Shown here: positions 1 to 8,402 of the stretch, in pieces
Position numbering within the stretch: the stretch's first letter is position 1
How the letters are laid out: the number at the start of each line of letters is the position of its first letter
From: Thermoplasmata archaeon
GTDB taxonomy: Archaea > Thermoplasmatota > Thermoplasmata > Lutacidiplasmatales > UBA184
Length of the DNA stretch: 64,000 nucleotides
NCBI GenBank assembly: GCA_022749815.1
Contig: JAKIWV010000003.1
Location: 222,048 to 286,047, forward strand
Direction: 5' to 3'
Translations under genes and position numbers: made by a program
Notes under the pieces: generated by a model
What the model saw: only the letters and a program-made list of their open reading frames with translations
The model's database searches: none
What the model was told of the DNA's origin: nothing

Positions 1-387
1 GGGCGACGCCTGTCCCTTCGTGAGGCCGTACGTCTCGTTGTTCATCACGATGTAGAGGATCGAAGCGTTCTTCTTGAACGCGTGCATGAAATGACCCATC
101 CCGATGGCGTAGCCGTCGCCGTCCCCACCGGCGGCGATGACCGTGAGGTGGGGGTTGGCGAGCTTTACCGCCACGGCTTGGGCCAGCAGTCGGCCGTGGA
201 GCGCGTGGACCCCGTTGATGTCGATGAAGTTGTGGATCCCCCCCGAACAGCCGATGCCGCCGACGAGAACGGCTTCGTGGGTAGGAATCTTGAGCTCGAG
301 GATGGCCTTCTTGGCCGCTGCGAGCACCCCGAAGTCACCGCAGCCCGGGCACCAGGTGTTGGGCGTCGGTTTAGCGCTTAGCACCAT
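1..387 (-). CDS. 2-oxoacid:ferredoxin oxidoreductase, beta subunit (partial)
   Basis: ThDP-binding beta subunit that decarboxylates a 2-oxoacid to an acyl-CoA and passes electrons to ferredoxin in the cytoplasm. The 129 visible codons contain the N-terminal CPGCG motif (Cys13, Cys16) that helps bind an Fe-S cluster and the ThDP motif from GDG (88-90) to NN (116-117) followed by ETYGLTKGQ. The gene continues past position 1. The ATG at 387 overlaps the end of the alpha gene by 17 nt, so the two are translationally coupled. The 2-oxoacid (pyruvate, 2-oxoglutarate or other) cannot be told from this part; SucCD at 20-22 kb makes 2-oxoglutarate attractive. Confidence 0.93.
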   Translation of the reverse strand, partial: MVLSAKPTPNTWCPGCGDFGVLAAAKKAILELKIPTHEAVLVGGIGCSGGIHNFIDINGVHALHGRLLAQAVAVKLANPHLTVIAAGGDGDGYAIGMGHFMHAFKKNASILYIVMNNETYGLTKGQASP

Positions 388-2179
388 GGAATGCCTCCCG
401 AACGGGCGCGGCGATGTCCGGCGCCCGGAAAGAGAACCCGTCGTACTTGAGGATCGATCGCAACTTGGAGTGGTGTTGCGGCATCTCTTCGCGGATGAGC
501 CGGGCGAGCTGTCCTGTGTAGTTGTGCTCGACGACAAAGGCAAGATCGACGGAGTCGAAGAAGGGCCCGAGAGTCTCCTGTTGGACCGGGAAGAGGGTCC
601 GCGCCTGGAGATACTTGACGGGGATACTTTCCGCATCGAGGGCATCCATCGCTTCGAGGATCGGGCCACTCGTACTTCCGAAACCGATCAGTCCGATGCG
701 AGCTTCCTTACGGCCAAAGTACCGCGGCCGGGGTAGATCGTCCCGGGCCTGGGTGAGCTTACCCATACGTTTCTCCATCATCTTCTGTCGATTCACCGGG
801 TTCACGGAGACATGGCCCCATTCGTCGTGCTCGTTTCCAGTGATCTGAGAGGTCACGCCCGCAGTTCCGACTGGGGCGAACGGGGAGATTCCGTTCGGGG
901 CGAACGCGTACGACTTGTACGTCTCGTGTGCGGCGACCTGCTCGGCCGTGAGCAGGCTCGGTCGTTCCACCTTGACCTTGGATAGGTCAAAGGCCGGCAC
1001 GGTGGAGGCGTTCTGGCAAAGGGCTTGGTCGAGCAAGAGAATCACCGGCAGACGCCACTTCTCGGCGAGGTTCAGCGCGTCGACGGTGAGATAGAAGCAA
1101 TCCTCGGCCGATCCCGGCGAGAGGATGAATTTGGGGTACTCCCCGTGCCCCAGGTGAGCCAGATGGGCGAGGTCCGACTGTTCGTGACGGGTGGGTTGGC
1201 CCGTGGACGGGCCGACGCGTTGGCAGTCAGCGACCAAGATGCCGAGCTCGGCGGTGCTCGCGTGACCGATGCCCTCGGTCATGAGGGACAGGCCGGGACC
1301 GCTGGTGGAGGTCATCGCCCGGGCTCCCGTGGTCGCCGCCCCGATGACCATGTTGATGGACGCGAGTTCGTCCTCGCCTTGACGGACGACGCCGTGGAAG
1401 TTGGGTAGGTACTTCATTAGATACTCCATGATCTCGGTGGCCGGCGTGATGGGATAGCCGGCGAAGAAGCGCCCACCGCCCACGACGAACCCGAGCGCGG
1501 CCGCTTGGTTTCCGGTGGTCAGGATCAGGTTGTGCGCGTCGCCCTCGGGCAGGGACCAGCGGTTCACCGCGGAACTGACCTCGAGCGCCGCGCTTCGACC
1601 GATCTCCAGCGCCTTGAGGTTCTTGTCGAGTGCCTCGGCGCCGCGTCGTTTGAACCGCTCTTCGATTACCTGACGAGTGATGGCGTCGTCGAAGCCCATC
1701 AGGACCGCGATCGCGCCATACGCGGCGGTGTTCTTGTAGATCGGCTGGCCAAGTTGACTTCCCACCATGGTCGCAAACGGGAAGCCAAGGGAATTCGGGA
1801 AATCCGCCTTGAACGTCGTGGAGTCGTAGAGAACTAGGGCATCGGGGTCGAGCTCGGATCGTACGACGTCGATAGCTTCCTGGTCGAAGGCGAGCAAGAG
1901 GTCGGCTTTCGCCTTGATCGCCGCGCGGGGGTCGCGACAACCCCGGACCGATGCGTCAGCATGTCCCCCCCGGATCCGAGACAGTGTGTTGCGGGAAGTG
2001 TAGACATAGAGGCCGCGTTTCCGGAAGTATCGGGCGACGAGGTCGACCACCGTGAGGGTACCGTCGCCTCCTTGGCCACCCACGATGACCGAGACATCGA
2101 CAAGTTCCTTCGTGGGACGTCGATTCGCCCGCTCGGCGTCCGTCGGCTGTGGGGACGTCTGCGCCGCTGGAGTAGTCAT
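371..2179 (-). CDS. 2-oxoacid:ferredoxin oxidoreductase, fused gamma-alpha subunit
   Basis: Large subunit (602 aa) of the same enzyme. The N-terminal third is the gamma domain, with the GGQGGDG loop at 34-40 that contacts CoA. The alpha pyrimidine-binding part starts near 220 with YPITPATE at 242-249. This gamma-alpha fusion of about 600 aa is typical of two-subunit archaeal and bacterial enzymes, so no separate gamma or delta gene is expected. The gene is divergent from the homocitrate-synthase-like operon across a 204-bp gap and is followed by the overlapping beta gene. Function is well supported; substrate is open. Confidence 0.95.
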   Translation of the reverse strand: MTTPAAQTSPQPTDAERANRRPTKELVDVSVIVGGQGGDGTLTVVDLVARYFRKRGLYVYTSRNTLSRIRGGHADASVRGCRDPRAAIKAKADLLLAFDQEAIDVVRSELDPDALVLYDSTTFKADFPNSLGFPFATMVGSQLGQPIYKNTAAYGAIAVLMGFDDAITRQVIEERFKRRGAEALDKNLKALEIGRSAALEVSSAVNRWSLPEGDAHNLILTTGNQAAALGFVVGGGRFFAGYPITPATEIMEYLMKYLPNFHGVVRQGEDELASINMVIGAATTGARAMTSTSGPGLSLMTEGIGHASTAELGILVADCQRVGPSTGQPTRHEQSDLAHLAHLGHGEYPKFILSPGSAEDCFYLTVDALNLAEKWRLPVILLLDQALCQNASTVPAFDLSKVKVERPSLLTAEQVAAHETYKSYAFAPNGISPFAPVGTAGVTSQITGNEHDEWGHVSVNPVNRQKMMEKRMGKLTQARDDLPRPRYFGRKEARIGLIGFGSTSGPILEAMDALDAESIPVKYLQARTLFPVQQETLGPFFDSVDLAFVVEHNYTGQLARLIREEMPQHHSKLRSILKYDGFSFRAPDIAAPVREAFHGAKR

Positions 2180-2237
2180 CGTGAATCACAGTCTGGTTCG
2201 AAATTGTACAACCGACATCGATTCGAGGGAGCGCGCG

Positions 2238-2246
2238 TATTTAACA
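2238..2246 (-). promoter_or_regulatory. TATA box for the oxidoreductase operon
   Basis: Minus-strand GTTAAATAC lies about 60 nt before the alpha-subunit ATG at 2179. It would place the transcription start near 2213 with a leader of about 35 nt. It is the best TATA match in the divergent gap. Confidence 0.45.
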
Positions 2247-2317
2247 ATGGTCTAACCGCTGGCTCTTGAGGTGGAAACCGGGGTCGCGAACCCCCACGTT
2301 CACGTTGCAAAAACGCT

Positions 2318-2331
2318 GTACGTTAGCGTAC
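2318..2331. promoter_or_regulatory. Inverted repeat in the divergent gap, possible operator
   Basis: Perfect GTACG-TTAG-CGTAC dyad 53 nt before the ATG at 2384. A weak TATA-like GGTTATCT (about 2350-2357) lies between it and the start. Position suits a regulator-binding site, but no regulator gene is nearby and short dyads occur by chance. Confidence 0.25.
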
Positions 2332-2383
2332 GGTTGGCCTCTTCGCGAAAGGTTATCTCGCATCGTCCGCTCGCTAGTCGCCG

Positions 2384-3631
2384 ATGGCTGACGAGGGCCT
2401 CGTCGAGAACTTCCACGGCCTCTCCGCCTCCGAACGGCACTTCGCCGATCCGATCGTTTTCTGGGACGAGACCCTTCGGGACGGTGAGCAGACTCCCGGC
2501 GTCCACTTCACACCGGAGGAGAAGCTCCGCGTGGCCGAGGTCCTGTCCGAGATGGGGATCTCGGTGATCAACGCAGGAATCCCAGTCGTTTCAGAGGAGG
2601 AAGCCGAGGCGGTACGTCGAGTCGCCAGCGCCGGCCTGAAAGCCAGGATACTCGCCGCGGCGAGGACCGTGGCGGGAGACGTCGACGCGGTGATCCGCTC
2701 CGGCGCCACGCATATCGCCATCTTCGTCGCCGCGAGCAACGTTCATCTTCGATACAAGCTCAAAATGTCACAGGACGAGGTGCTCGCCGCTTCGACTCGC
2801 TGCGTCCGTCAAGCGAAGGATGCCGGTCTCCACGTGGCGTTCGTCACGGAGGACACCGTACGCGCCCCGTTCGATTTCGTCGAGAGGCTCTACCTTGCGG
2901 TGAAGGCCGAGGGGGCCGACCGCCTGGTCATCTCGGACACCGTCGGGATCATGACGCCGCTCACATTCCGTTGGTATCTCCGGGAATTCCACCGCCGGGT
3001 GGCACCAACGGATTGGTCGGTGCACTGCCACAACGACTTCGGCCTTGCCACGGCCAACGCTCTCACCGCCCTCGAAGAGGGCGTCACGAGCCCGCACGTC
3101 TGTGTGAACGGACTCGGCGAGCGCGCTGGGAATACACCACTCGAAGAGTTGGTCTTGGGGCTGGAACAACTGTACGGCATCCGAACCGGACTCGACCTGT
3201 CCCGCCTCTACGAGCTGTCGCGGCTCGTGGAGGAGTTGTCAGGGGTCCCCGTATCGCCGACGAAGGCGGTCGTCGGGTACAACGCCTTTTCCCACGAAGC
3301 CGGAATCCACACGCACGGGATCCTCGCCCACACGCTCACCTACGAGCCGGTCCAACCGGAGGTCGTCGGTCGGCAACGTCGCATGATCCTCGGGAAACAC
3401 ACCGGCAAGGCGGCGCTGGTGGAGAAACTGAAGGAACGAGGCTTGGCGCTGCCGGACCCTGTACTTATGGATCTCCTCCAACGTCTCAAGACGACCGCGG
3501 AGCACCGATCGAAGGCAGAGCTCGAAGCTTTCCTGCGCGAGTACCGTGAGTTGTTCGAGCAGCCAGGGATCTCCAACGAGCAGTTCTGGAAGCTGGTCGA
3601 CGAGCTGGGATTGGGAGCGAGGGTCGCATGA
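2384..3631 (+). CDS. Homocitrate/2-isopropylmalate synthase family protein
   Basis: DRE-TIM metallolyase condensing acetyl-CoA with a 2-oxoacid. LRDGEQTPG at 31-39 supplies the metal and substrate residues and HCHND near 213-217 the metal-binding histidines; a lid sequence FSHEAGIHTHG follows. At 415 aa it lacks the C-terminal LeuA regulatory domain (LeuA is usually about 500 aa), so leucine feedback is not expected. The length fits homocitrate synthase, AksA or Re-type citrate synthase. It opens an operon with ATGA overlap into a two-subunit dehydratase and then a dehydrogenase, a complete chain-elongation set. Lysine (aminoadipate), leucine or citrate synthesis are all possible; no LysW or other lysine genes are in the window. 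Confidence 0.85.
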   Translation: MADEGLVENFHGLSASERHFADPIVFWDETLRDGEQTPGVHFTPEEKLRVAEVLSEMGISVINAGIPVVSEEEAEAVRRVASAGLKARILAAARTVAGDVDAVIRSGATHIAIFVAASNVHLRYKLKMSQDEVLAASTRCVRQAKDAGLHVAFVTEDTVRAPFDFVERLYLAVKAEGADRLVISDTVGIMTPLTFRWYLREFHRRVAPTDWSVHCHNDFGLATANALTALEEGVTSPHVCVNGLGERAGNTPLEELVLGLEQLYGIRTGLDLSRLYELSRLVEELSGVPVSPTKAVVGYNAFSHEAGIHTHGILAHTLTYEPVQPEVVGRQRRMILGKHTGKAALVEKLKERGLALPDPVLMDLLQRLKTTAEHRSKAELEAFLREYRELFEQPGISNEQFWKLVDELGLGARVA

Positions 3632-4914
3632 ATGAAATACAGACCAACGGAGGACAGACACTCGCCGAAAAGATTCTTTCCCGGGCAGGGGGGCTCGAGC
3701 GCGTCGTCCCGGGTCAGATCGTCGAGGGGCAGGTCGACCTCGCGATGATGCACGAGCAGGGCGCCCAGACCGTGGCGCCGTTCCACGAGATGGGGGCGCC
3801 TCGGGTCTGGGATCCGGAGCGGGTCGTCATCGCGATCGACCATTGGGTGCCCGCGTCCACCGAGGGCGCGGCGGTGCTGCATCGGATCCTTCGCCAATTC
3901 GCCCGAGAGCAAGGGCTGACTCATTTCTACGATGTGGGGAACCACGGCATCTGCCACCAGATCCTCGCCGAGCACGGATGGGTCGTGCCGGGGGACTTGG
4001 CCGTCGGGACCGACTCGCATACCAACATGCTGGGCGCGATGGGTGCAGTAGCGGCGGGGATCGGACCCACCGAGATGGCCGCCGTCCTCTCGCTCGGTCG
4101 GCTCTGGCTCAAGGTTCCCCCGACGCTGCACGTCCGGATTCACGGCTCGTTCGGGAAGGGCGTTTATGCGAAGGACCTGATCCTCCGCATCTTGGGTGAG
4201 GTCAAGACGACCGGCGCGACGTACAAAGCAGTGGAGTTCTCGGGTCCTACGATCGAGGCCCTCTCGATGTCGGAGCGCTTCACACTGTGCAACATGACCA
4301 GCGAGATGGGCGCGAAGTGCGGAATGATCGCGCCCGATGCGACGACGTATACCTTTCTGGAGAAGATTGCCAAGCATCCCATGCATCCCGTGGCGCCGGA
4401 CAAGGATGCGCACTACGAGCGGGTCATCGACATTGACGTCGACGAGATGACCCCGATGGTGGCCTGCCCGTACTCTCCCGACAACGTCCGCCCCCTCGCG
4501 GAGCTCGTCGCGAAGCACGTCAAGGTCGACCAGGTGTTCCTTGGCTCCTGCACCAACGCCCGGATCGACGACCTCCGGGAGGGGGCCCGGATCATGAAGG
4601 GCCAGAAGGTCGCCCCGGGAGTCCGGTTCATCGTCTCGCCCGCGTCCACTTCGATCTACAAGCAGGCGTTGGACGAGGGGCTCATCGAGGTGTTCACGGA
4701 GGCAGGCGGCGTGTTCACCAATTCCAGTTGCTCGGCCTGCTTCGGGGGGAACATGGGAATCCTCGCCCCCGGCGAGGTGTGCGCCTCCTCCTCGAACCGG
4801 AACTTCCCCGGCCGGATGGGAGCCAAGGATGCTGAGATCTACCTCCTGTCACCTGCAGCGACCGTCGCCGCAGCGATTCGGGGCGAGCTCGCGGACCCGC
4901 GCGAGTTCCTGTAG
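3628..4914 (+). CDS. Aconitase-family dehydratase large subunit (homoaconitase/isopropylmalate isomerase type)
   Basis: Catalytic [4Fe-4S] subunit (428 aa) that isomerises a hydroxy-tricarboxylate or alkylmalate. Cluster cysteines are in LGSCTNAR (about Cys307) and SSCSACFGG (about 368 and 371). NHGICHQ and GTDSHTNMLGAMG are family signatures. The ATG overlaps the synthase stop as ATGA. This two-subunit LeuC/HacA architecture is used by archaeal leucine, lysine and coenzyme B pathways, so it does not settle the substrate. Confidence 0.92.
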   Translation: MNEIQTNGGQTLAEKILSRAGGLERVVPGQIVEGQVDLAMMHEQGAQTVAPFHEMGAPRVWDPERVVIAIDHWVPASTEGAAVLHRILRQFAREQGLTHFYDVGNHGICHQILAEHGWVVPGDLAVGTDSHTNMLGAMGAVAAGIGPTEMAAVLSLGRLWLKVPPTLHVRIHGSFGKGVYAKDLILRILGEVKTTGATYKAVEFSGPTIEALSMSERFTLCNMTSEMGAKCGMIAPDATTYTFLEKIAKHPMHPVAPDKDAHYERVIDIDVDEMTPMVACPYSPDNVRPLAELVAKHVKVDQVFLGSCTNARIDDLREGARIMKGQKVAPGVRFIVSPASTSIYKQALDEGLIEVFTEAGGVFTNSSCSACFGGNMGILAPGEVCASSSNRNFPGRMGAKDAEIYLLSPAATVAAAIRGELADPREFL

Positions 4915-4921
4915 AGGGCCG

Positions 4922-5443
4922 GTGCGCGACGTCATCGAGGGTCGGGTCTGGACTCTGCCCGGCGACGTCGACACCGATCAGATCATCAGCGGAAAGTACC
5001 TCACGATCATCGACCCCAACGAGCTGAAGAAGCACGTCTTCGAGATCGCCCTTCCGGAGTTCGCCGCGAACGCGAACGAGGGAGACATCCTCGTTGCCGG
5101 AGTCAACATGGGGTGTGGCTCCAGCCGCGAACACGCGCCGGCGGCGCTGAGGGCGATCGGCGTCGGCGCGGTCCTCGCCGACAGCTTCGCCCGCATCTAT
5201 TTCCGAAATTCCATCAACCTTGGCATCCCGACTATCGAAGCCCCCGGCGTGCGGGCTCTCTTTGAGAAGGGGGACATCGCCCGAATCGAGATGGGCGCCG
5301 GGCGGATCCAGAATCTACGCACCGGGTCGTCGGTGAGCTTCCCGCCGCTCCCGGCCCACCTGCTCGAGTTGTTGGAGGCCGGGGGCCTCGTGGAGAAGGT
5401 GAAGCGAGAAATCCAGGCCGCCACGACGGTGTCGTCGCGATGA
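4922..5443 (+). CDS. Aconitase-family dehydratase small subunit
   Basis: Swivel-domain partner (173 aa) of the upstream large subunit. GCGSSREHAP at about 65-74 is the family signature, and DTDQIISGKYL near the N-terminus is the specificity loop. The loop reads YLTI rather than the YLRT reported for methanogen homoaconitase, so specificity cannot be copied across. I chose GTG at 4922, 7 nt after the large-subunit stop, because the protein from there matches the family N-terminus; a longer frame from 4829 would add 31 residues without similarity, inside the previous gene. Confidence 0.9.
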   Translation: MRDVIEGRVWTLPGDVDTDQIISGKYLTIIDPNELKKHVFEIALPEFAANANEGDILVAGVNMGCGSSREHAPAALRAIGVGAVLADSFARIYFRNSINLGIPTIEAPGVRALFEKGDIARIEMGAGRIQNLRTGSSVSFPPLPAHLLELLEAGGLVEKVKREIQAATTVSSR

Positions 5444-6576
5444 AGGAGGCCGGGTACCGGATCGTCCTGCTCCCCGGGGACGGGACGGGTCCGGAGGTTG
5501 TTCGCGCCGGCCGCCAGATCCTCGACGCGGCGGCGGAAGGAGCGGCTTCGCCCTGGACCCTCGACGAGCACCCCGCCGGCGCCCTCTACTATCGCGACCA
5601 TGGCCGGGAATGGGAACCCGCGTCGGAGCAGGCCGCCCGCTCCGCCGACGCGATCCTGCTCGGAGCCGTGGGCTGGCCAGGAGTTTCGCTGCCGAACGGG
5701 GACATCGCCGGAGCGGGGATCATCTTCGGTCTTCGTTTCGGGTTGGACCTCTTCGCAAATGTCCGACCCTGCCGGCTGTACCCGGGAGTCCGTCACAGCG
5801 TGAGCGGGGAGTGGAAGCAGGTCTGGGCCTCCGAGAAGGTCGATTTCGTCATCGTTCGTGAGAACACCGAGGGTCTCTACACACCGATTCGGGGGGCGCT
5901 CCGGCGCGGGGGGGAGACCGAAGTGGCCATCGACACGCGGGTCATCACTCGAAAAGGGGCCGAGCGCGTCATTCGGTACGCCTTCGAGCTTTCCCGGCGC
6001 CGCGGCCGCGGCGCGCCCGAGGACAAGAAGCGCCGGGTCACCTGCGTGGACAAGGCGAACGTGCTCCGGGGGTGCCAGTTCTTCCGAGAGATCTTCGAGG
6101 AGGTCGGCGTCCAGTATCCGGACGTGCAACGCGAGTACGCCTACGTCGACGCGTTCAGTCAGTGGATCCTGCGCAACCCCGAGCACTACGACGTCGTGGT
6201 CACGACCAACATGTTTGGCGATATCGTCACTGACCTCGCAGCGGTGCTGCAGGGAGGGATGGGCTTCGCGGCCGGAGGCAATGTGAATCTTACGCACGGC
6301 ATGTTCGAGCCCGTGCACGGCTCCTCGCCAAAGCACGCAGGCAAGAACGAGATCAACCCATTCGCCACGTTCTCCGCCATCGAGATGATGCTCCGGTGGC
6401 TGGGGGAGCGACACGAGGACCCCCGGATGTCCGCCCAAGCCGACCGCGTCGAGAGAGCGATTGCCCGAGTGCTTGCCGCCGGCACCGCTCGGACTTATGA
6501 CCAAGGGGGCGCGGTGACGACGTCGGAGGCCGGCGAACGGGTGGCGGAAGCGATTCGATCGGGGGAGCGACGGTGA
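5440..6576 (+). CDS. Isocitrate/isopropylmalate-family dehydrogenase
   Basis: NAD(P)- and metal-dependent beta-decarboxylating dehydrogenase (378 aa). It has GDGTGPEVV near the N-terminus, the substrate arginines in LFANVRPCRLYPG, RENTEGLY, the metal aspartates in TNMFGDIVTD and the cofactor loop EPVHGSSPKHAG. VENTEGLY-type sequence and absence of an IPMDH-like SxxLL motif prevent firm assignment among isocitrate, homoisocitrate, isopropylmalate and tartrate dehydrogenases. ATGA overlap with the small dehydratase subunit makes it the third step of the same pathway. Confidence 0.88.
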   Translation: MKEAGYRIVLLPGDGTGPEVVRAGRQILDAAAEGAASPWTLDEHPAGALYYRDHGREWEPASEQAARSADAILLGAVGWPGVSLPNGDIAGAGIIFGLRFGLDLFANVRPCRLYPGVRHSVSGEWKQVWASEKVDFVIVRENTEGLYTPIRGALRRGGETEVAIDTRVITRKGAERVIRYAFELSRRRGRGAPEDKKRRVTCVDKANVLRGCQFFREIFEEVGVQYPDVQREYAYVDAFSQWILRNPEHYDVVVTTNMFGDIVTDLAAVLQGGMGFAAGGNVNLTHGMFEPVHGSSPKHAGKNEINPFATFSAIEMMLRWLGERHEDPRMSAQADRVERAIARVLAAGTARTYDQGGAVTTSEAGERVAEAIRSGERR

Positions 6577-7754
6577 GCGAAACCCGCGAAGTGGCCGTCG
6601 TCGGTGGGGGGCTGACGAAATTCGGGGTCCGGCCCCTGACCTGGGCGGAACTGGCGCAGGAAGCCGGAGAGGTGCTGTTCCGGTCCGTCCCCGCGCTCGA
6701 GGCGTCGGCGGTCGACAGCCTGTTTGTGGGAGCGGCCGAGCCGGAACGGTTCGCCTTCCAGTCCCATGTCGCCCCCTTAGTGGCCGAACAGATGGGGCTC
6801 GCCCCCCATCGGATCGTTCAACGCACTGAGCTCGCCTGCGCCTCAGGCCAGTCGGCGATCCGTAGCGCGTACGCGGCGATCCGGGCCGGCCTCTCGGACG
6901 TGGCCGTGGCCGTTGGCGTGGAGAAAATGAACCTGCCCTCGATGGCCGAGGCCAATTCGGCGATGGCGTGCGTCCTCGACCGACCATGGGACGCGGCCCA
7001 CGGCCTGACGGCACCCCCCTTCTTCGCCATGGTCGCCCAACGGCATATGCTCGAGCACGGCACGACGGAGGATCAACTGGCCGACGTCTCGGAAAAGAAC
7101 CATCGATTCGCCAACTCCAACCCCACGGCCCAGTTCTTCGACAAGCGATTCGACCACGAGAAGCTGTTACGCCTGCCGATGGTGGCCCCGCCCCTGCGGC
7201 TCGGCGACTGCTCTTCGATGACCGACGGCGCCGGTGCCGTCGTGCTGGTGGCCGAGGAGCTCGTCAAAAAGTATACCGACACCCCGGCGTGGATCCGGGG
7301 CACCGGCCAATACGCCGACTTTCACAATCTGGCGAACATGGAGTCATTGACCGATTGGACCGGCCTCACCCGGGCCTCTCGGGAAGCGTTCCGAACCGCC
7401 GGTGTCGGGCCCAAGGACCTCGACTTAGCAGAGCTGCACGACTGCTTCACGATCTCCGAGCTCATTGAATACGAGGCGATCGGGCTCTGTCCGAAAGGAC
7501 AGGGCGGAACGTTCGTCGCGGACGGCCGGTCCGACCTGGGCGGGGATCTCGTCGTGAACCCCCGCGGCGGGCTCCTAGGGTGCGGGCACCCTCTGGGAGC
7601 GACCGGGATCGCGCAAGCCGTCGAGGTGAGCCAACAGTTCGCCCACGAGGTCGATGCGAAGCGTCAGGTCCCCGATCCGGAGTGGGCCATGGTCCACAAC
7701 CTGAGCGGAAGCGCGAACGTGCATTCCGTCATGATCTACCAACGGGGAGGCTGA
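6573..7754 (+). CDS. Thiolase family protein (SCP-x/archaeal acetyl-CoA acetyltransferase type)
   Basis: Acyl-CoA acetyltransferase (393 aa). The acyl-accepting cysteine is in ELACASGQS (Cys89). A histidine in ELHDCFT (about 289) and GCGHPLGATG (His about 338) complete the active site. Its GTG start overlaps the dehydrogenase stop as GTGA. A DUF35 protein follows at once, as in the archaeal thiolase-DUF35-HMG-CoA synthase complex that channels acetoacetyl-CoA to mevalonate. No HMG-CoA synthase is present here, so it could serve mevalonate synthesis with a distant partner or beta-oxidation. Confidence 0.88.
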   Translation: MSETREVAVVGGGLTKFGVRPLTWAELAQEAGEVLFRSVPALEASAVDSLFVGAAEPERFAFQSHVAPLVAEQMGLAPHRIVQRTELACASGQSAIRSAYAAIRAGLSDVAVAVGVEKMNLPSMAEANSAMACVLDRPWDAAHGLTAPPFFAMVAQRHMLEHGTTEDQLADVSEKNHRFANSNPTAQFFDKRFDHEKLLRLPMVAPPLRLGDCSSMTDGAGAVVLVAEELVKKYTDTPAWIRGTGQYADFHNLANMESLTDWTGLTRASREAFRTAGVGPKDLDLAELHDCFTISELIEYEAIGLCPKGQGGTFVADGRSDLGGDLVVNPRGGLLGCGHPLGATGIAQAVEVSQQFAHEVDAKRQVPDPEWAMVHNLSGSANVHSVMIYQRGG

Positions 7755-7759
7755 TTCCT

Positions 7760-8302
7760 ATGAGCGCGTTCGCAGAGGTCACCGAACGGAAGGGTAGCCG
7801 TACCCGAAAGCGGCGGGTCGCGATGGAGCCGGCTCGGGCCCCTCGAGCCGTCGAGCCATCGGTCAGCCCTCGGGAAAGATTGCCCTATCTCCTCGACCTG
7901 TACCCACTCGAATCCCCCACGCAGACTCGCCTGGCCCCGTTCTTCGACGCGCTGCGGGAAGGGCGATTCGTGACGACCCGGTGCCGGAAGGACGGGAAGG
8001 TGCTTTGGCCCCCCCGGATCGTCTGCCCCGCCTGCCATTCGGGCGAACTGGAATGGGTCGACCTGCCCACCACCGGCCGAATCTACGCATTCAGCGCCCT
8101 GCTCGCCGGGGCGCCGATCGGACAAGAGGCGGAGCTTCCACTGGTCGTCGGGCTGGTCGAGTTGGACGGCTCTCCGCTCCGCTTGTTCGGCCGCTTCCTC
8201 GGGATCGACTGGCGCGAATGCCGGATCGGCCTACCGGTTGCCTTTGAGGCCCTGACGTTGCCCGACGGCCGGGCCTACTTCGCTTTCCGGGTCAAGCCCT
8301 AG
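7760..8302 (+). CDS. DUF35 zinc-ribbon/OB-fold protein, thiolase partner
   Basis: 180-aa acyl-CoA-binding scaffold. A basic, disordered N-terminus of about 35 residues is followed by the helix that packs on thiolase (LDLYPLESPTQTRLAPFFDAL), the rubredoxin-like zinc ribbon and an OB fold. The ribbon is degenerate: the first knuckle is CRKDGK with Asp where CxxC is usual, while the second CPAC is intact and followed by His. Start ATG 7760 sits 5 nt after the thiolase stop; an upstream in-frame start at 7580 lies inside thiolase and is unlikely. Confidence 0.85.
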   Translation: MSAFAEVTERKGSRTRKRRVAMEPARAPRAVEPSVSPRERLPYLLDLYPLESPTQTRLAPFFDALREGRFVTTRCRKDGKVLWPPRIVCPACHSGELEWVDLPTTGRIYAFSALLAGAPIGQEAELPLVVGLVELDGSPLRLFGRFLGIDWRECRIGLPVAFEALTLPDGRAYFAFRVKP

Positions 8303-8333
8303 CCCGGAGGCCTTCCTCGGCGGGCCACCGGCG

Positions 8334-8341
8334 TAATTTTT
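8334..8341 (+). terminator. Oligo-T terminator after the metabolic operon
   Basis: A run AATTTTT follows the DUF35 stop by about 30 nt and precedes the next TATA box. Archaeal RNA polymerase terminates on T-rich tracts. Confidence 0.5.
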
Positions 8342-8350
8342 CCCAAAGCA

Positions 8351-8358
8351 TTTATATC
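8351..8358 (+). promoter_or_regulatory. TATA box for aglB
   Basis: TTTATATC with a purine-rich BRE-like CAAAGCA just before it. The ATG is at 8403, so transcription should begin near 8380 with a short leader carrying GGTCGAGG before the start. Confidence 0.75.
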
Positions 8359-8402
8359 GGCCCCCGTCTGCGCGGCCGCCGGTTCGGGAGACCCGGTCGA
8401 GG

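Noticed and set aside
2384-6576. Firm naming as leuA-leuC-leuD-leuB
   Set aside because: The synthase lacks the regulatory domain and the other subunits are compatible with several substrates, so gene symbols were withheld.
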